Assembly (NCBI GenBank): GCA_023935145.1
Contig: CM043699.1
Coordinates: 131,014,536 to 131,078,535, forward strand
DNA length: 64,000 nt
Reading direction: 5' to 3'
From: Bretschneidera sinensis
Taxonomy: Eukaryota > Streptophyta > Magnoliopsida > Brassicales > Akaniaceae
Of this stretch, positions 19,487 through 30,916 are shown one piece after another. Position 1 is the stretch's first letter, and each line of letters begins with the position of its first letter. The position numbers and the translations under genes are program-made. The notes under the pieces were generated by a model, which saw nothing but the letters and a program-made list of their open reading frames with translations, had not been told where the DNA came from and did no database searches.

Positions 19487-22400
19487 CAAGAGAGGCCGAA
19501 TCCTAGGAGAGACCCTAGGGCGGAACAGGAAAGGTCCCGCCAGAAGAAGACGGAGGTACCCGCAACCACCCGAATCATCAAAACAATTTGCAGAGGGCCG
19601 GCCGCTGGAGGTAATTCGGGGCAGAGCGGTAAAGCATATGCCAGGGCCGTGGCCTCAGTCAGCGGCCCCCACAAGAAAAGGAAAACGGAGCCGGTGATCT
19701 CCTTCACAGAGGATGACCTGGAGGACTTGCAGATTCCCCATGATGACTCTGTAGTAGTCGCGCTCCTAGTGGCCAACTGCGAGATACGGCGGGTTCTGAT
19801 CGATAATGGGAGCTCCACTGACATACTGTTTCACGATACCTATCAGCGCATGGAACTGAAGGAAGGACGTCTAGAGCCTGCCCCTTCCCCCCTTTACGGC
19901 TTCGGAGGATCCCCAGTCTTCCCAGAAGGAAGCATAGTCCTCCCGGTAACAACCGGGACAGTACCAAGAACATCCACTGTACAGACTACGTTAATTGTGG
20001 TAAAACAACCTTCCTCCTATAAGATGATAATTGGGCGTCCCACCCTCAACAAGCTAAAGGCCGTCGTCTCGACCTATCACCTGAAGGTCAAGTTCCCTAC
20101 TAGCAAAGGTGTAGGGGTGATAAAGGGGGATCAGAGAGCCTCCCAGTCCTGCTACCTGAGCGCCATCAGAGAAGAGAAAAAGACAGAGGCCCTACCACTT
20201 GAAGTTGAGGATTTGCGGGACGAAATGAAGGCACCCAGAGGCCGACCCACCGAGGAACTAACCGCGGTACTCCTAGGAGAAGACCCCACCAAGACCATAC
20301 AAGTAGGAGAAAACCTCTCAAAAGAGGCCAGAGAAGAGCTCCTCTGCCTCCTTCGGAGGAACCAAGATCTGTTCGCCTGGTCAGCATCAGACATGCCAGG
20401 GGTCAATCCTAAAACCATTGAGCACCACCTAAACGTAGACCCTGAATACAAACCAGTCATTCAGAAGAAGAGGTCCTTTGCCCCAGAACGTCAAGTGGCC
20501 ATCAACGCCGAGGTTGACAAGCTGCTGGAAGCCGGTTTCATTAAAGAAGCAAGGTATCCCGAGTGGGTATCTAATATGGTTATGGTCAAGAAAGCCAGTG
20601 GAAAGTGGCGCATCTGCATTGATTTCACCAACTTAAACAAAACTTGCCCCAAGGACAGCTTCCCTCTTCCCCGGATCGATCAAATGGTGGATGCCACCTC
20701 AGGGCATGAACTCCTCTCTTTCATGGACGCCTACTCTGGTTACAATCAGATCTTCATGCATAAGTCCGATCAAGAAAAAACTGCCTTTGTCACCGAGCGA
20801 GGGTTATACTGCTACAAGGTAATGTCTTTTGGGCTGAAGAATGCTGGAGCAACCTACCAGAGGTTGGTGAACAGAATATTCCAAAGACAGATTGGGAAGA
20901 ATATGGAAGTCTATGTGGACGATATGCTGGTTAAAACCCCTGAGGCACGAAACCACCATTCCGATCTGGAGGAGGCCTTCGGAGTCCTGCGCAAGCATAA
21001 TATGAGGTTGAATCCGTCCAAGTGTGCCTTTGGGGTAACCGGAGGCAAGTTCCTAGGATTCATGGTCACTCAGAGAGGGATAGAGGTCAACACAGAGAAG
21101 ATAGAAGCTATCCTCAACATGACCCCTCCCAAGTCAGTGAAAGAAGTTCAGCGACTCACTGGACGAATTGCAGCCCTGAGCCGTTTCATGTCTAAATCGA
21201 CGAAAAGATGCCTCCCTTTCTTTCAGGTTATCAAAAAGGCAAAAAACTTCACCTGGTCCGAGAGCTGCCAAGAGGCGTTTGAAGACTTAAAAAAGTACCT
21301 GAGTTCGCCACCCCTTCTAACCAAACCACTCATGAACGAAGAGCTCTTCCTTTACCTGTCCGTCGGACCAAGCACTGTGGCCACTATCCTGGTACGAGAA
21401 GAAGAGGGTATCCAGAAGCCCATCTACTACGTCAGTCGAATTCTCCATAAGGCTGAGACGAGGTACCCTCCTATTGAAAAAAGGGCTTACGCTATGGTAA
21501 TAGCCGTCCGAAAACTCCGACCTTATTTTCAAGAGCACACTATCGTCCTTTTGACGGACCAACCCTTGAGCCAAGTCTTCCATAATCCGAGCGCTTCAGG
21601 AAGAATGGTAAAATAGGTAGTCAAGCTAGGGGATTTTGATATCCACTATCGTCCCAAGCAATCTATCAAGGCCCAAGCCCTGGCCGACTTTATCGTGGAG
21701 ACAACTTTGCCCATAATTTCGGATGAACCAGAAGCACATCTAAACGACGGTCACCCTCTGGGATGGAGTCTTCATGTGGATGGATCATCGAATTCACTAG
21801 GGAGCAGGGCAGGACTCATCCTCTGCAGCCCGGAGGGTTTCGCCATTGAATATGCATTGAGGTTCGGATTCAAGGCCTCCAATAATGAAGCAGAATATGA
21901 AGCCCTTCTGGCCGGACTGAGGTTAGCCAAGGCACTAGCAGTAGAAGCACTAGAGGTGTTCAGCGACTCTCAGCTAGTGGTAAACCAGGTACAGGGAGAA
22001 TTCGAGGCCAGGGGCGAGAAGCTCTCCCGATATGTCCAAAAAGTGAAGGAGTCGGTTACTCTGTTCAAAACATTTCGGATAACTCAGATTCCCCGAGCCG
22101 AAAACTCTAAGGTAGATGCCCTGGCTAATTTGGCCTCCTCCCAACAACTGGTGCCTAGTCGAGCTGTTTATCAGGAAACTCTCTCTGCCCCAAGTATAGA
22201 TGAAGCCCCGGTCCTGCCAGTGGAAGAAGGACCCTCGTGGATGGACCCGATTCTCAAGTATCTAAAAGACGGCACCGTGCCTGAACCCAAGGATCAAGCC
22301 AGAAAGGTGATATCCCGTGCCTCGCGTTACACCCTTATGGAAGGGCAATTATACAAAAGGGGTCTAACTACACCGTATCTACGATGCCTCGGACCCAGAG

Positions 22401-23470
22401 AGGCAGACTATGCACTCCAAGAGGTCCACGAAGGGATATGGGGAAACCACCTTGGGGCTCGAGCCTTAGCCTTCAAAATCCTCCGCCAGGGGTACTACTG
22501 GCCCACGGTAAAAGATGACGCGGCAAGTTTGGTCAAGAAATATGAAAATTGTCAGCGATGGTCTCCGACATCGCATCGACCTGCTAACCCCCTCGTCTCC
22601 ATCACTAGTCCTCTCCCCTTCGCCATGTGGGGGATGGATCTCCTGGGCCCATTCCCAACGTCCGTTGGGCAGAAGAAGCACCTCATCGTGGCCATTGACT
22701 ACTTCACCAAATAGGTCGAGGCCAAGCCATTGGCAAGCATCACGGATCACCAAACCAGGAACTTCGTTTGGAAGTTGATAGTATGCCGCTTCGGGATCCC
22801 TCGCGTGCTGATCACCGATAATAGAAAACAGTTTGACAGCTCCCGATTCAGAACATTTTGTGATGACCACCATATTGACCATCGGTTCTCCTCCGTGGGG
22901 TACCCGCAAGCCAATGGCCAGGCTGAAGTGACCAACAGGACGCTCCTCCAAGGAATCAGGAAGAGACTCAACGAGACGAACAATCGTTGGGTAGAACAGC
23001 TCCACAACATCCTTTGGGCCTATCGAACAACGGCCCGGAAGCCAACAGGCGAAACCCTCTTTTTCATGACATACTGCTCAGAAGCCATCATTCCTCTCGA
23101 AATCGGGGTCCCATCACTCCGAGTACAGTGTTTTGAGCCAAGCAGCAACGAAGAAGGGTTAAAAATGAACTTAAATCTAGTTGAAGAAGCCAGAGATAAA
23201 GCCCAAGTTCGCCTCGCAAACTATCAGCAAAGGGCCGCTCGGTACTATAACTCCCGGATACGGAACAAACACTTCAAACTTAATGACCTCGTCCTCCGGA
23301 AGAGTGAAGTCTCACGCCCCCGACACAAGGGTAAGTTGGTCTCGAATTAGGAAGGACCTTACAGGGTTCGAAGGGTCTGCAGGATAGGCATCTATGAGCT
23401 AGAAGACATGGAAGGGAAGCCCGTTCCCCGCACCTGGAACGCGGAGAACCTCCGTAGATTCTACCAATAA
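19487..23470 (+). pseudogene. Element D pol: protease, RT, two RNases H, integrase
   Basis: One reading frame continues from gag to about 23470, broken only by TAG codons at 21614, 22712 and 23348 (each a conserved Trp position) and the one at 19484. Protease has VLIDNGSSTDILF (about 19792). RT has YVDDMLVK with YVDD at 20912-20923. The gypsy RNase H ends near 21600 (LTDQPL). The second RNase H runs from WSLHVDGSSNS (about 21764) through EAEYEALLAGLRLAKAL. Integrase starts at YYWPTVKDD (22494) and has MDLLGPF, ITDNRKQFD (Arg where Gly is usual) and AEVTNRTLLQG. It ends WNAENLRRFYQ before TAA. Confidence 0.9.
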
Positions 23471-23624
23471 AATGTAAAAGCATGAAAATCAATAAAGAAT
23501 TTGAAATTCCGAAACTTCTTTACTTCATTCATAGGAAGAGATGTACAAAGAGAAGGCACTGTTGGCCTTTGATACAAAGAACTATTTGGGCACAATCGAG
23601 GCCCCAAAAAACCTCGTTGTTAGC
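23471..23624. other. Element D gap between integrase and the antisense gene
   Basis: This short AT-richer spacer holds the 3' ends of the convergent pol and antisense genes. I see no separate feature in it. Confidence 0.5.
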
Positions 23625-25474
23625 TTAGGACTGGGCCTCGCTTTCCCCTCCAGCTTGCGCTTCCCCCACCTCGCCACTTGGGGCAGGCAAGGCTTCACCT
23701 GGGCCATCCTGACCCCCAGCCTGAACAGCTACATCACCTTCTCCTCCTGAAGAATCCGCACTAGAGGCTTCGGAGTCGCTCGCCAGATCGAGACCTGAGA
23801 AATCCAACCCCGAGAAAAGGAGCATTACCCTCCTCTTAGCTTCCTCGAAACCTTTGAGGTACTGAACTGCCCTTTCCTTCGTCAAAGAAACCTCATTTTC
23901 CGCGGAACAACGTCGAACTTCATCTAGCTCATCTCTCAGGACCTCTTCAGTCCGACGGTGATGATCCCTGTCAAAAATTACCTCTTCCCTCTCCCTCTCC
24001 GATATCTCAAGGGAAATGGTCAAGTCATGGGCAATGTCCTCAGACTCCTTCAGCTTAAGCTCGGTCTTGGACAAGCGGTCTGCCATCTCTAAGGCACGCC
24101 GGGAAAGCATCCCATGAAGAACCCCGGCTTGAGAGGAAGCAACCTCCGCCGCTGAACAGAGCAACTCAAAGGGTTTCGACAGAATCTCCGCCTTATCGCG
24201 ATGAGGGATCCCTAGCACCAAATGCTCTCGAGCGACCTTGGTGCTGGCAAACACCGAGTCATCTAGCCTCAGAGCCTACCGAGGAGTGAAAAGAAGAGCC
24301 ATCTCAGATCATTCCCGAGGCAAGGGAGCCACTGAAGGAGAAGGATCCACCGAAGGCCTGGGAGGGCTATCCACCGGAATCGGAGCCATGATCGGAACCT
24401 TAGCCCTCTTTTTTTGCCCAGAACCGTTAGCTTCGGCTGCCCTCTTCTTCTCGCGAGCCAGCTGCTTGGCCATCGCCGCCATATCCATGTCTGCACAAAA
24501 AGAAAGGGCATTAAAAACTTGAAAAAAGTAAATAAAAATTCCTATAAGTCGATGAGCCAGCGACTACCATGGAAGAGGCGCGAGGGAAGAAGAGGAGGGC
24601 ACAGGCCGCACTTGTGGAGTTCCTCATTGTCTCCAAGAACATCGATCTCCAAGGGCACGGCCAGCATTGCCCTCAGAGTTTCCTCCTCACGAAGGGAGAG
24701 GTGTGGCCTCTTGCATTTGCCAACACGCTCCAGGCCCCAAGTGAGGGGAACGTCGAAACTTTCGGCAGATTGGACAAAGAAGAAGTCCCCCTTCCATCCC
24801 TTGATTGAGGAAGGCTTCTCCTTTAGAATGCTCTTCCCCTGCCTCGAACTGACGATAACCCAGCCCGAGTGACCTAACCGGGCTAGCTGAAAATGGGCTT
24901 TGAACACGTTTATGTTCATCGCCCCCTACCTCCTGGCACACGGCAATGAATGCCAAAATCGGTCGAACCGAATTGGGCACCAACTGGCTTAATGCAATAC
25001 CGAAGTATCTAAGTATTAAGCAGAGGAACGGGTGGAGAGGAAACCTGAGCCCCGCCTTAAGTTGATGCTCGTAGAGGCACAACTCATACGATTGCTGGCT
25101 AGACAGGACATCGCAAGCTCTCTCTCCACCCTCGGGGGCCCTCCTGTTAAAACCCATGGGGATCCTATATTTAACCCTCATCCTTAAAAGGTTGGATCCC
25201 TCCACAGTGCTAGGAACGGTGTTCGCTTCGAACACCCATTCCTCTCTCTCTGTGTCTCGGGCCTCATCCCTGATAGATGCAAGGGCTAGGTCCTCATCTC
25301 CCCTTGATGATTCGGACCCTTGCTCCTCCCCTCTGTCTCTCGCGTACGGGACTAAGGCCCGGCCTCCACCCCCAGAAGTCGCTTTACGAGAAGCAACCCT
25401 TTCGCTGACGAAACACCCATGGCTTCACCCAACTCCCTGGACAGGGCTCCGCTAGACTCACTACCGACAGACAT
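23625..25474 (-). pseudogene. Antisense two-exon gene inside element D (Transposase_28-like plus coiled coil)
   Basis: The start codon at 25474 opens MSVGSESSGALSRELGEAMG. After a frame slip near 25385 the frame continues EWVFEANTVPSTVEGSNLL. The segment YELCLYEHQLKAGLRFPLHP then LRYFGIALSQLVPNSV resembles the putative gypsy-type transposon domain (Pfam Transposase_28); this is from memory. A second frame slip lies near 24920-24940. Exon 1 ends at 24568; a 77-base GT-AG intron (24567-24491) leads to exon 2, which starts at MDMAAMAKQLAREKKRA with basic KKRAKV. Two stops interrupt before a coiled-coil part (VAREHLVLGIPH...LKESEDIAHDL) and an acidic Gly/Ala tail. It lies opposite to gag-pol, as in Grande and Retand. 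Confidence 0.7.
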
Positions 25475-25844
25475 TACTCACCAAGAAAATGAGGAAACTT
25501 TTAGTGAAAAACTCCAAAGCAATGCCGAGCGCTCTCAGACTCACTAGGAGAACCAAAACCCTCAAAATCTCTCAAAAATGCGAAGTGAAAACTGAAGGGA
25601 GGGGGTACCGCATTCTATAGGGGTTATGGCAGCAAAAACGAGGTAATCAAGTCACATGTCAGTTGAACGGACGCGTCCTTTGCAGTTTCTTAGGGGCCAT
25701 TTCAGGTTTTCCAGGAGCCGTCTCCAGTAATGTAGGTGCCAGCTGTCACTAGGGCGCGACCTCTACTTAAACTAGCAGGCCGCCATTCTTTGTCAAGCGT
25801 TGCCATTCATTGCATCTACTTAATGGACTCAAAATGGGCCAAAA
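25475..25844. promoter_or_regulatory. Element D spacer, probable promoter side of the antisense gene
   Basis: There is no ORF of note. Being just upstream of the antisense start, it should hold that gene's promoter, but I cannot pick out a clear TATA box. Confidence 0.3.
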
Positions 25845-26009
25845 GGCCTCCAAACGAAGAAGGAAGACGCGATCATCTGGCAGACCTAAATGGGCCAAAA
25901 GGCCCACACACATAGAAGAAAGTCGTGACCATCTGGCAGACCTAAAATGGACCAAAAGGCCCACACACACAGAAGAAAGTCGTGACCATCTGGCAGGCCT
26001 AAAGTGACT
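25845..26009. repeat. 57-bp tandem repeat, three copies
   Basis: A unit containing CATCTGGCAGACCTAAA and GGCCAAAAGGCCCACACA repeats with anchor positions 25865, 25921 and 25978 (spacing 56 and 57). It lies just before the larger 89-bp array in the 3' region of D. Confidence 0.8.
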
Positions 26010-26032
26010 AAAAACCCTTGCGCCAGGACTAT

Positions 26033-27416
26033 TAGGAAATTCGAGCCCTGTTAACGCTCGGTCGAATCTCCAAATAAGTCCGAGCGTATGAGTCGTTCTG
26101 CTCATGCTCGGTGAATTTTTTTCAAGAAATCAGAACCCCGTCAATGCTCGGTCGAATCTCCAAATAAGTCCGAGCGTATGAGCCGTTCTGCTCACGCTCG
26201 ACGAATTTCTCCAGGAAATCGGAGCCCTGTAAATGCTCGGTCGAATCTCCAAATAAGTCCGAGCGTATGAGCTGCTCTGCTCACGCTCGGTAAAGTTCTC
26301 CAAGAAATCTGAGCCCCGTCAACGCTCGGTCGAATCTCCAAATAAGTCCGAGCGTATGAGCTGCTCTGCTCACGCTCGGTAAATTTCTCCAAGAAATCCG
26401 AGCCCCGTCAACGCTCGATCGAATCTCCAAATATGTCCGAGCGTATGAGCTGCTCTGCTCAAGCTCGGTAAATTTCTCCAAGAAATCTGAGAGCCCGTCA
26501 ACACTCGGTCGAATCTCCAAATAAGTCCGAGCGTATGAGCCGCTCTGCTCACACTCGACGAATTTTTCCAGGAAATCCGAGCCCTGTCAACGCTCGGTCG
26601 AATCTCCAAAAAAGTCCGAGCGTATGAGCTGCTCTGCTCACGCTCGACAAATTTCTCTATGAAATCCGAGCCCCGTCAACGCTCGGTCGAATCTCCAAAT
26701 AAGTCCGAGCGTATGAGCCGCTCTGCTCACACTCGGCGAATTTCTCCAGGAAATCCGAGCCCCGTCAACACTCGATCGAATCTCCAAATATGTCCGAGCC
26801 TATGAGCTGCTCTGCTCACACTCGGTAAATTTTTCCAGGAAATCCGAGCCCCGTCAACGCTCGGTCGAATCTCCAAATAAGTCCGAGTGTATGAGCTGCT
26901 CTGCTCACGTTCGGTAAATTTCTCCAAGAAATCCGAGCCCCGTCAACGCTCGGTCGAATCTCCAAATAAGTCCGAGCGTATGAGCTGCTCTGCTCACGCT
27001 CGGTAAATTTCTCCAAGAAATCCGAGCCCCGTTAATGCTCGGTCAAATCTCCAAATATGTCTGAGCGTATGAGCTGCTCTGCTCACGCTCGGCAAATTTC
27101 TCCAAGAAATCCGAACCCCGTCAACCCTCGGTCGAATCTCCAAATATATCCGAGCGTATGAGCCACTCTGCTCACGCTCGACAAATTTCTCCAAGAAATC
27201 CGAGCCCCGTCAACGCTCGGTCGAATCTCTGAATAAGTCCGAGCATATGAGCTGCTCTGCTCACGCTTAGTAAATTTCTCCAGAAAATTCGAGCCCCGTC
27301 AACGCTCGGTCGAATCTCCAAATATGTCCGAGCGTATGAGCTGCTCTGCTCACGCTCGGCAAATTTGTCCAGGAAATCCGAGCTCCGTCAACGCTCGGTC
27401 GAATCTCCAAATACAG
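26033..27416. repeat. 89-bp minisatellite in the 3' region of element D, about 15.5 copies
   Basis: The anchor TCGAATCTCCAAATAAGTCC recurs with a period of 89 bases; I count 15 full copies and one partial copy ending at AAATACAGGGG. Each consensus unit holds two inverted repeats built on the same CCGAG/CTCGG words: CCGAGCGT paired with ACGCTCGG, with an inner GAGC/GCTC pair, and CCGAGC paired with GCTCGG nine bases apart. Satellite formation in the 3' UTR of Tat/Ogre elements has been described in legumes. Confidence 0.92.
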
Positions 27417-28433
27417 GGGCTTTGGACCCCCTCTTTTCGTTCCGTTAAGTTTGCCATCAAATTTAAACAAGTATCAGGAGAAAGAAGTTCATACGAAAAC
27501 ACGAATATTTAAAAAGGGGTAATTTATTGATGTTAATGGATTACAACCATTTACAACTAACGACCTCGAAGTACAAATAAAAGAGGACCCTAACGGCCTC
27601 GAAGTACAAAGAAGATAATGAAAACCAAAAAGTTTCAGGCAGCGCCGGTCACGAACTTCTTCACCCACTTCAGACTGAAGAGCTCCCGGCGCGAACCCTA
27701 AAACTTCGTGGGCCGAACCTGAGACTGAAAGTGCGGTCTATGATCAGCCCCAGATTCAAGAAAACCCTCGCCAGCTTGCAAGAAAAGAGTGACAGCATTT
27801 CCCCTTATCTTGCTATCACCAGAAGAACCGCCGGAAGAGAAGCTGCAGCCTTACTCTCAACTTTCTAGGAGTTTGCAGCCACGCCCTTCTTCTTCTTTCG
27901 TTCCTCGTAAGCCAGGGCATGAGGGACTCCCACCATCCGGAGACACGGTACTCTCCTCTCTCCATTCCCTTCGGAGTCTGGAAGAAGCCCGTGTCCCTAT
28001 TCGGAGTCAGGAAGAAACCCGAACCTCAATTAAAGTGCCGTGATGGCTATTCTTAGAAAATGCTTTTCTCTCTTCATTTCAGAAACCACACTTTTCTGTT
28101 TGAAACAAAGAGTGCCAGAGGACCCTATTTATAAGGTGAGGAAACACACTTCGCGAAACAATAAATACTAGAAACGGAAAACGAAACAAACCCACGATTT
28201 TCGAGAAGACTCTTCGCTTCTCCAGGCAGTTTCCTACCTTCCGAGAATGATGGTCCGATTCTCAAGGAGCACCACTTAAACCACTGATTGACCTCGCGAT
28301 CCGGAGAAGGCTCTTCGTCATCCCCTGAAACTTTCCGCCTCCCATAAAATGACGATCCACAGGCGAGCTCACTCAACTTCCATTAGCAGCCCGGCCTAAG
28401 AAATACTTCCCGGAACACATAAATGAACTCCAG
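27417..28433. other. Element D 3' noncoding region
   Basis: No ORF with recognisable content is seen. It includes a short direct duplication of CCTCGAAGTACAAA near 27563 and 27597 and a duplication of a segment with TTCGGAGTC near 27968-28010. The ORFs present are short and lack family features. Confidence 0.5.
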
Positions 28434-28448
28434 GAAGTGGGGGGCCTA
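28434..28448 (+). promoter_or_regulatory. Polypurine tract of D
   Basis: GGAAGTGGGGGG lies directly before the 3' LTR start at 28449, where plus-strand DNA synthesis would be primed. Confidence 0.75.
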
Positions 28449-29191
28449 TGATAGGGCCTAAAAAACACTGGCCCAAACAGACACCAAGGCCCAAACAAAC
28501 ACCAGGCTCGGCAGGCTTGTTTTGGCCCAAGCAAATGCCAGACTCGTCTCAAACCTACGGCCCAGATAAGTTCGAACCCCCGGAAGGGTGACCCAGCCCA
28601 GCTGACTCAAAAAACATCCCGGCCCGGACAAACAATCAAGTATGCTCCACGGCCCATCAAGAATCCCCAAACCCGCGAAGAATGACCCAGCCGACCCACA
28701 CCAAGATCTCCCTATCAACACTAGCCACCCTATAGGGACTAGCCACTCCACAACCCTATGGTCGCCCGCCACCCTACGGCCGCCCTACGACGTCCCCTCT
28801 TCTAAGCTCGCAATCATATCCTCTCCACCAGCAGACGACTATAAATAGGCCAAGGTATGGACATAACAAGGAGATGAAGGTTGACGCACGCACACACCCC
28901 ACTTAATTTTCTAAAGAGTCATCGGTTCCTCTCTCGAACCCGCGACTCCTCCCTTGAATTCATGCTAACTTAAGCATCGGAGCGCCTTCGGAGGTCTCCC
29001 CCTCGCCTCCTTCCGAGGGCCTTCAATTTGTACTTGTCACTTGTGCAGGACCCAGGCCGAATCACCCTCTGGGCCGAGCCCAGCTCACAAGCCACGCAGA
29101 TCCTAGCCCACACCAGCTCACAAGCCACACGGATCCCAGCCCACACCAGCTCACCAGCTACGTCAGCACCAAACAATATACGGCATCAACA
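28449..29191 (+). repeat. Element D 3' LTR
   Basis: It runs from TGATAGGGCC to CATCAACA and is 743 bp. It is longer than the 5' LTR mainly because of an extra copy of a segment of about 38 bases with CACACCAGCTCACAAGCCAC near 29090-29155. Confidence 0.93.
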
Positions 29192-29271
29192 ACACCATTT
29201 TGTTTTCTATCAAGCAAGGCAACTCATCTGTAACTGAAGGCTCTTATTAAATTTTTGTTGTGTATTACCAG

Positions 29272-30916
29272 GCGGAATCTGACAGCAAGTGGGCCGAGAC
29301 CTAATCGTCAAGGCTCATACCATTATGGATTGATCAATGTAACCCATACAATTAGACTTGAAAATTCTGCTCCACTTATCAATGGCAAGCAGCGGTATGC
29401 AGTCAATAGTGTGTCCTTCATCCAGGTAGACACACCACTGAAACTTACCGACTACTTCAAGATCTCCGGAGTGTTCAGTCTTGGAAGCATCCCAGACAAC
29501 CCCACTGGTGGTGGTGCGTTCCTCTAGACTTCTGTCATGGCTACAAATTTCCGAGGTTATGCTGAGGTTGTGTTTGAGAATCCGGAAGACGTTGTGCAGT
29601 CATGGCGCATTGAGGGCCATAGCTTCTTCGTTGTAGGGTAAGTGCATTCAGCTTTGTGAGATTACTCCATTTCACAGCTGGTTTTTCTTCATCCGTAAAG
29701 ATAATAATGTTTGATAATCAAGTTGTCAAAAAATTATCGTGGAAAAACAAAATCAGATGTGGAATTACATTTGCTTCAATATTTTAGGTTCTAAATTTTG
29801 AGTATTTTCACATGGGCAGGATGGATGGAGGACAGTGGTTACCTGAAAGCAGTTACAATTTAAGAGAGACATATTCTCGTTGCACGAATAATCTTGTGTT
29901 TGAACGATTTGAGACCTGTCAATAATATAAATTATAAACAGAAAGAAAAAAAGACAAGATTTATCAAAGTTCATCCAAAAATAGGACTGTATCTTACCAG
30001 AAGTTTCTTATTATCAACCTCACAAATCTTTTTATGTATACTCAGTATATAAAGAGTATTTATAAGCAATTTAAGACATTTTAAGTAGGGTCTAATTAGG
30101 ATTTCCACCATGCTGTAGAACTACTGTTATTCATAGACCCAAACCCAAACCACCAAGCAAAAACCAAACCTAACTCATGTACAGGACCTGAAAGTTTTGG
30201 GGGCGCTGCCCCCTAACTCCCGCCCGCTCACCAGTGAGCGTGACCTCATGATCGTTCGGAATTCTACAAATCTGATCCAGTGAAATATACATCATCTCTA
30301 ACAATGTTAACTTTTGAAAATAAAGTATTTGAATGATACCTAATATTCAGAGAGGGGTTCTTTTTCCCGATAAAACAATTGCACGATTCTTCAAAATCTT
30401 GAAAATGATTCTTTTCCCCTTCTTTTAAAAGCTACCCAACGGATGACATTTTCATAAAACAAGCTAGTATCAGTTTCATGTAGCATCCTTTGTTAAGATA
30501 AGAAAATTCTTTGTTATCTGCCATTTTTCCAGATGACACAACCGAACTAGTCTATAAAACATAATTTCTTAAGATTCTAGAGCAACAACCCAATGCTTTT
30601 CTTTTACTAGCATACATTGCTTCTGTTCTTTGAATATCATGAAAATGGCATTGTCGTTTTTTGCCCCTTAATTATGAAACTCTGATTATGCTAGAAGAGA
30701 TTCACCTTTAAATTTTTGCTATTTTTCATATATATGCAGGCGTATCCCTGGACTGCAGTTTACATGCCATTGGACAATGTGGGAATGTAAAATGTGAGAT
30801 CTGAGAACTGGGCTCGCCAATGCTTAGGCCAGCAATTCTATCTACACGTCTATTCCCCTGCAAATTCATGGAAAGATGAATATCCGATCCCAATATATGC
30901 TCTTCTCTGTGGCTGA
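29272..30916 (+). pseudogene. SKS multicopper-oxidase-like gene, exons 6-8
   Basis: This continues the gene begun at 15148. Exon 6 (29272-29637) encodes NLTASGPRPNRQGSYHYGLI, YAVNSVSF, LKLTDYFKISGVFSLGSIPD and the C-terminal cupredoxin text FRGYAEVVFENPED. Exon 7 starts at 29820 (MDGGQWLPESSYNLRE) and ends near 29886, where the donor is unclear. Exon 8 is 30740-30916 and ends FYLHVYSPANSWKDEYPIP then LLCG and TGA. Stops: TAG in exon 6 after GGAFL, TAA in exon 8 after LDNVGM. With element D removed, intron 5 would be about 93 bases, a normal small plant intron. The family usually lacks most copper ligands. Confidence 0.92.

Larger units (their letters stand above)
17257..29191 (+). mobile_element. 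Complete Tat-lineage Ty3/gypsy retrotransposon D in intron 5 of the SKS gene
   Basis: It has 5' LTR 17257-17958 and 3' LTR 28449-29191, with the perfect target duplication ACACC (17252-17256 and 29192-29196). The order is gag, protease, RT, RNase H, a second archaeal-type RNase H, integrase, an antisense gene, two tandem-repeat arrays and a polypurine tract. The second RNase H and the long 3' region with antisense ORF and satellites are described for the Tat branch (Tat, Ogre, Retand, Grande). Most of pol is in one frame broken by TAG codons. About 10 mismatches are visible in the first 255 LTR bases. Confidence 0.95.

Noticed and set aside
26192..27470. Repeated ORFs of 66-79 codons (EIRPSVDGARISW units), and a CRISPR-like look of the array
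   Set aside because: They are translations of the 89-bp minisatellite. There are no unique spacers and no cas genes, and the context is a plant retrotransposon.
28125..28376. Minus-strand ORF of 83 codons before the 3' LTR of D
   Set aside because: No similarity to anything I know, no repeat of it in E, and it lies in a variable noncoding region.
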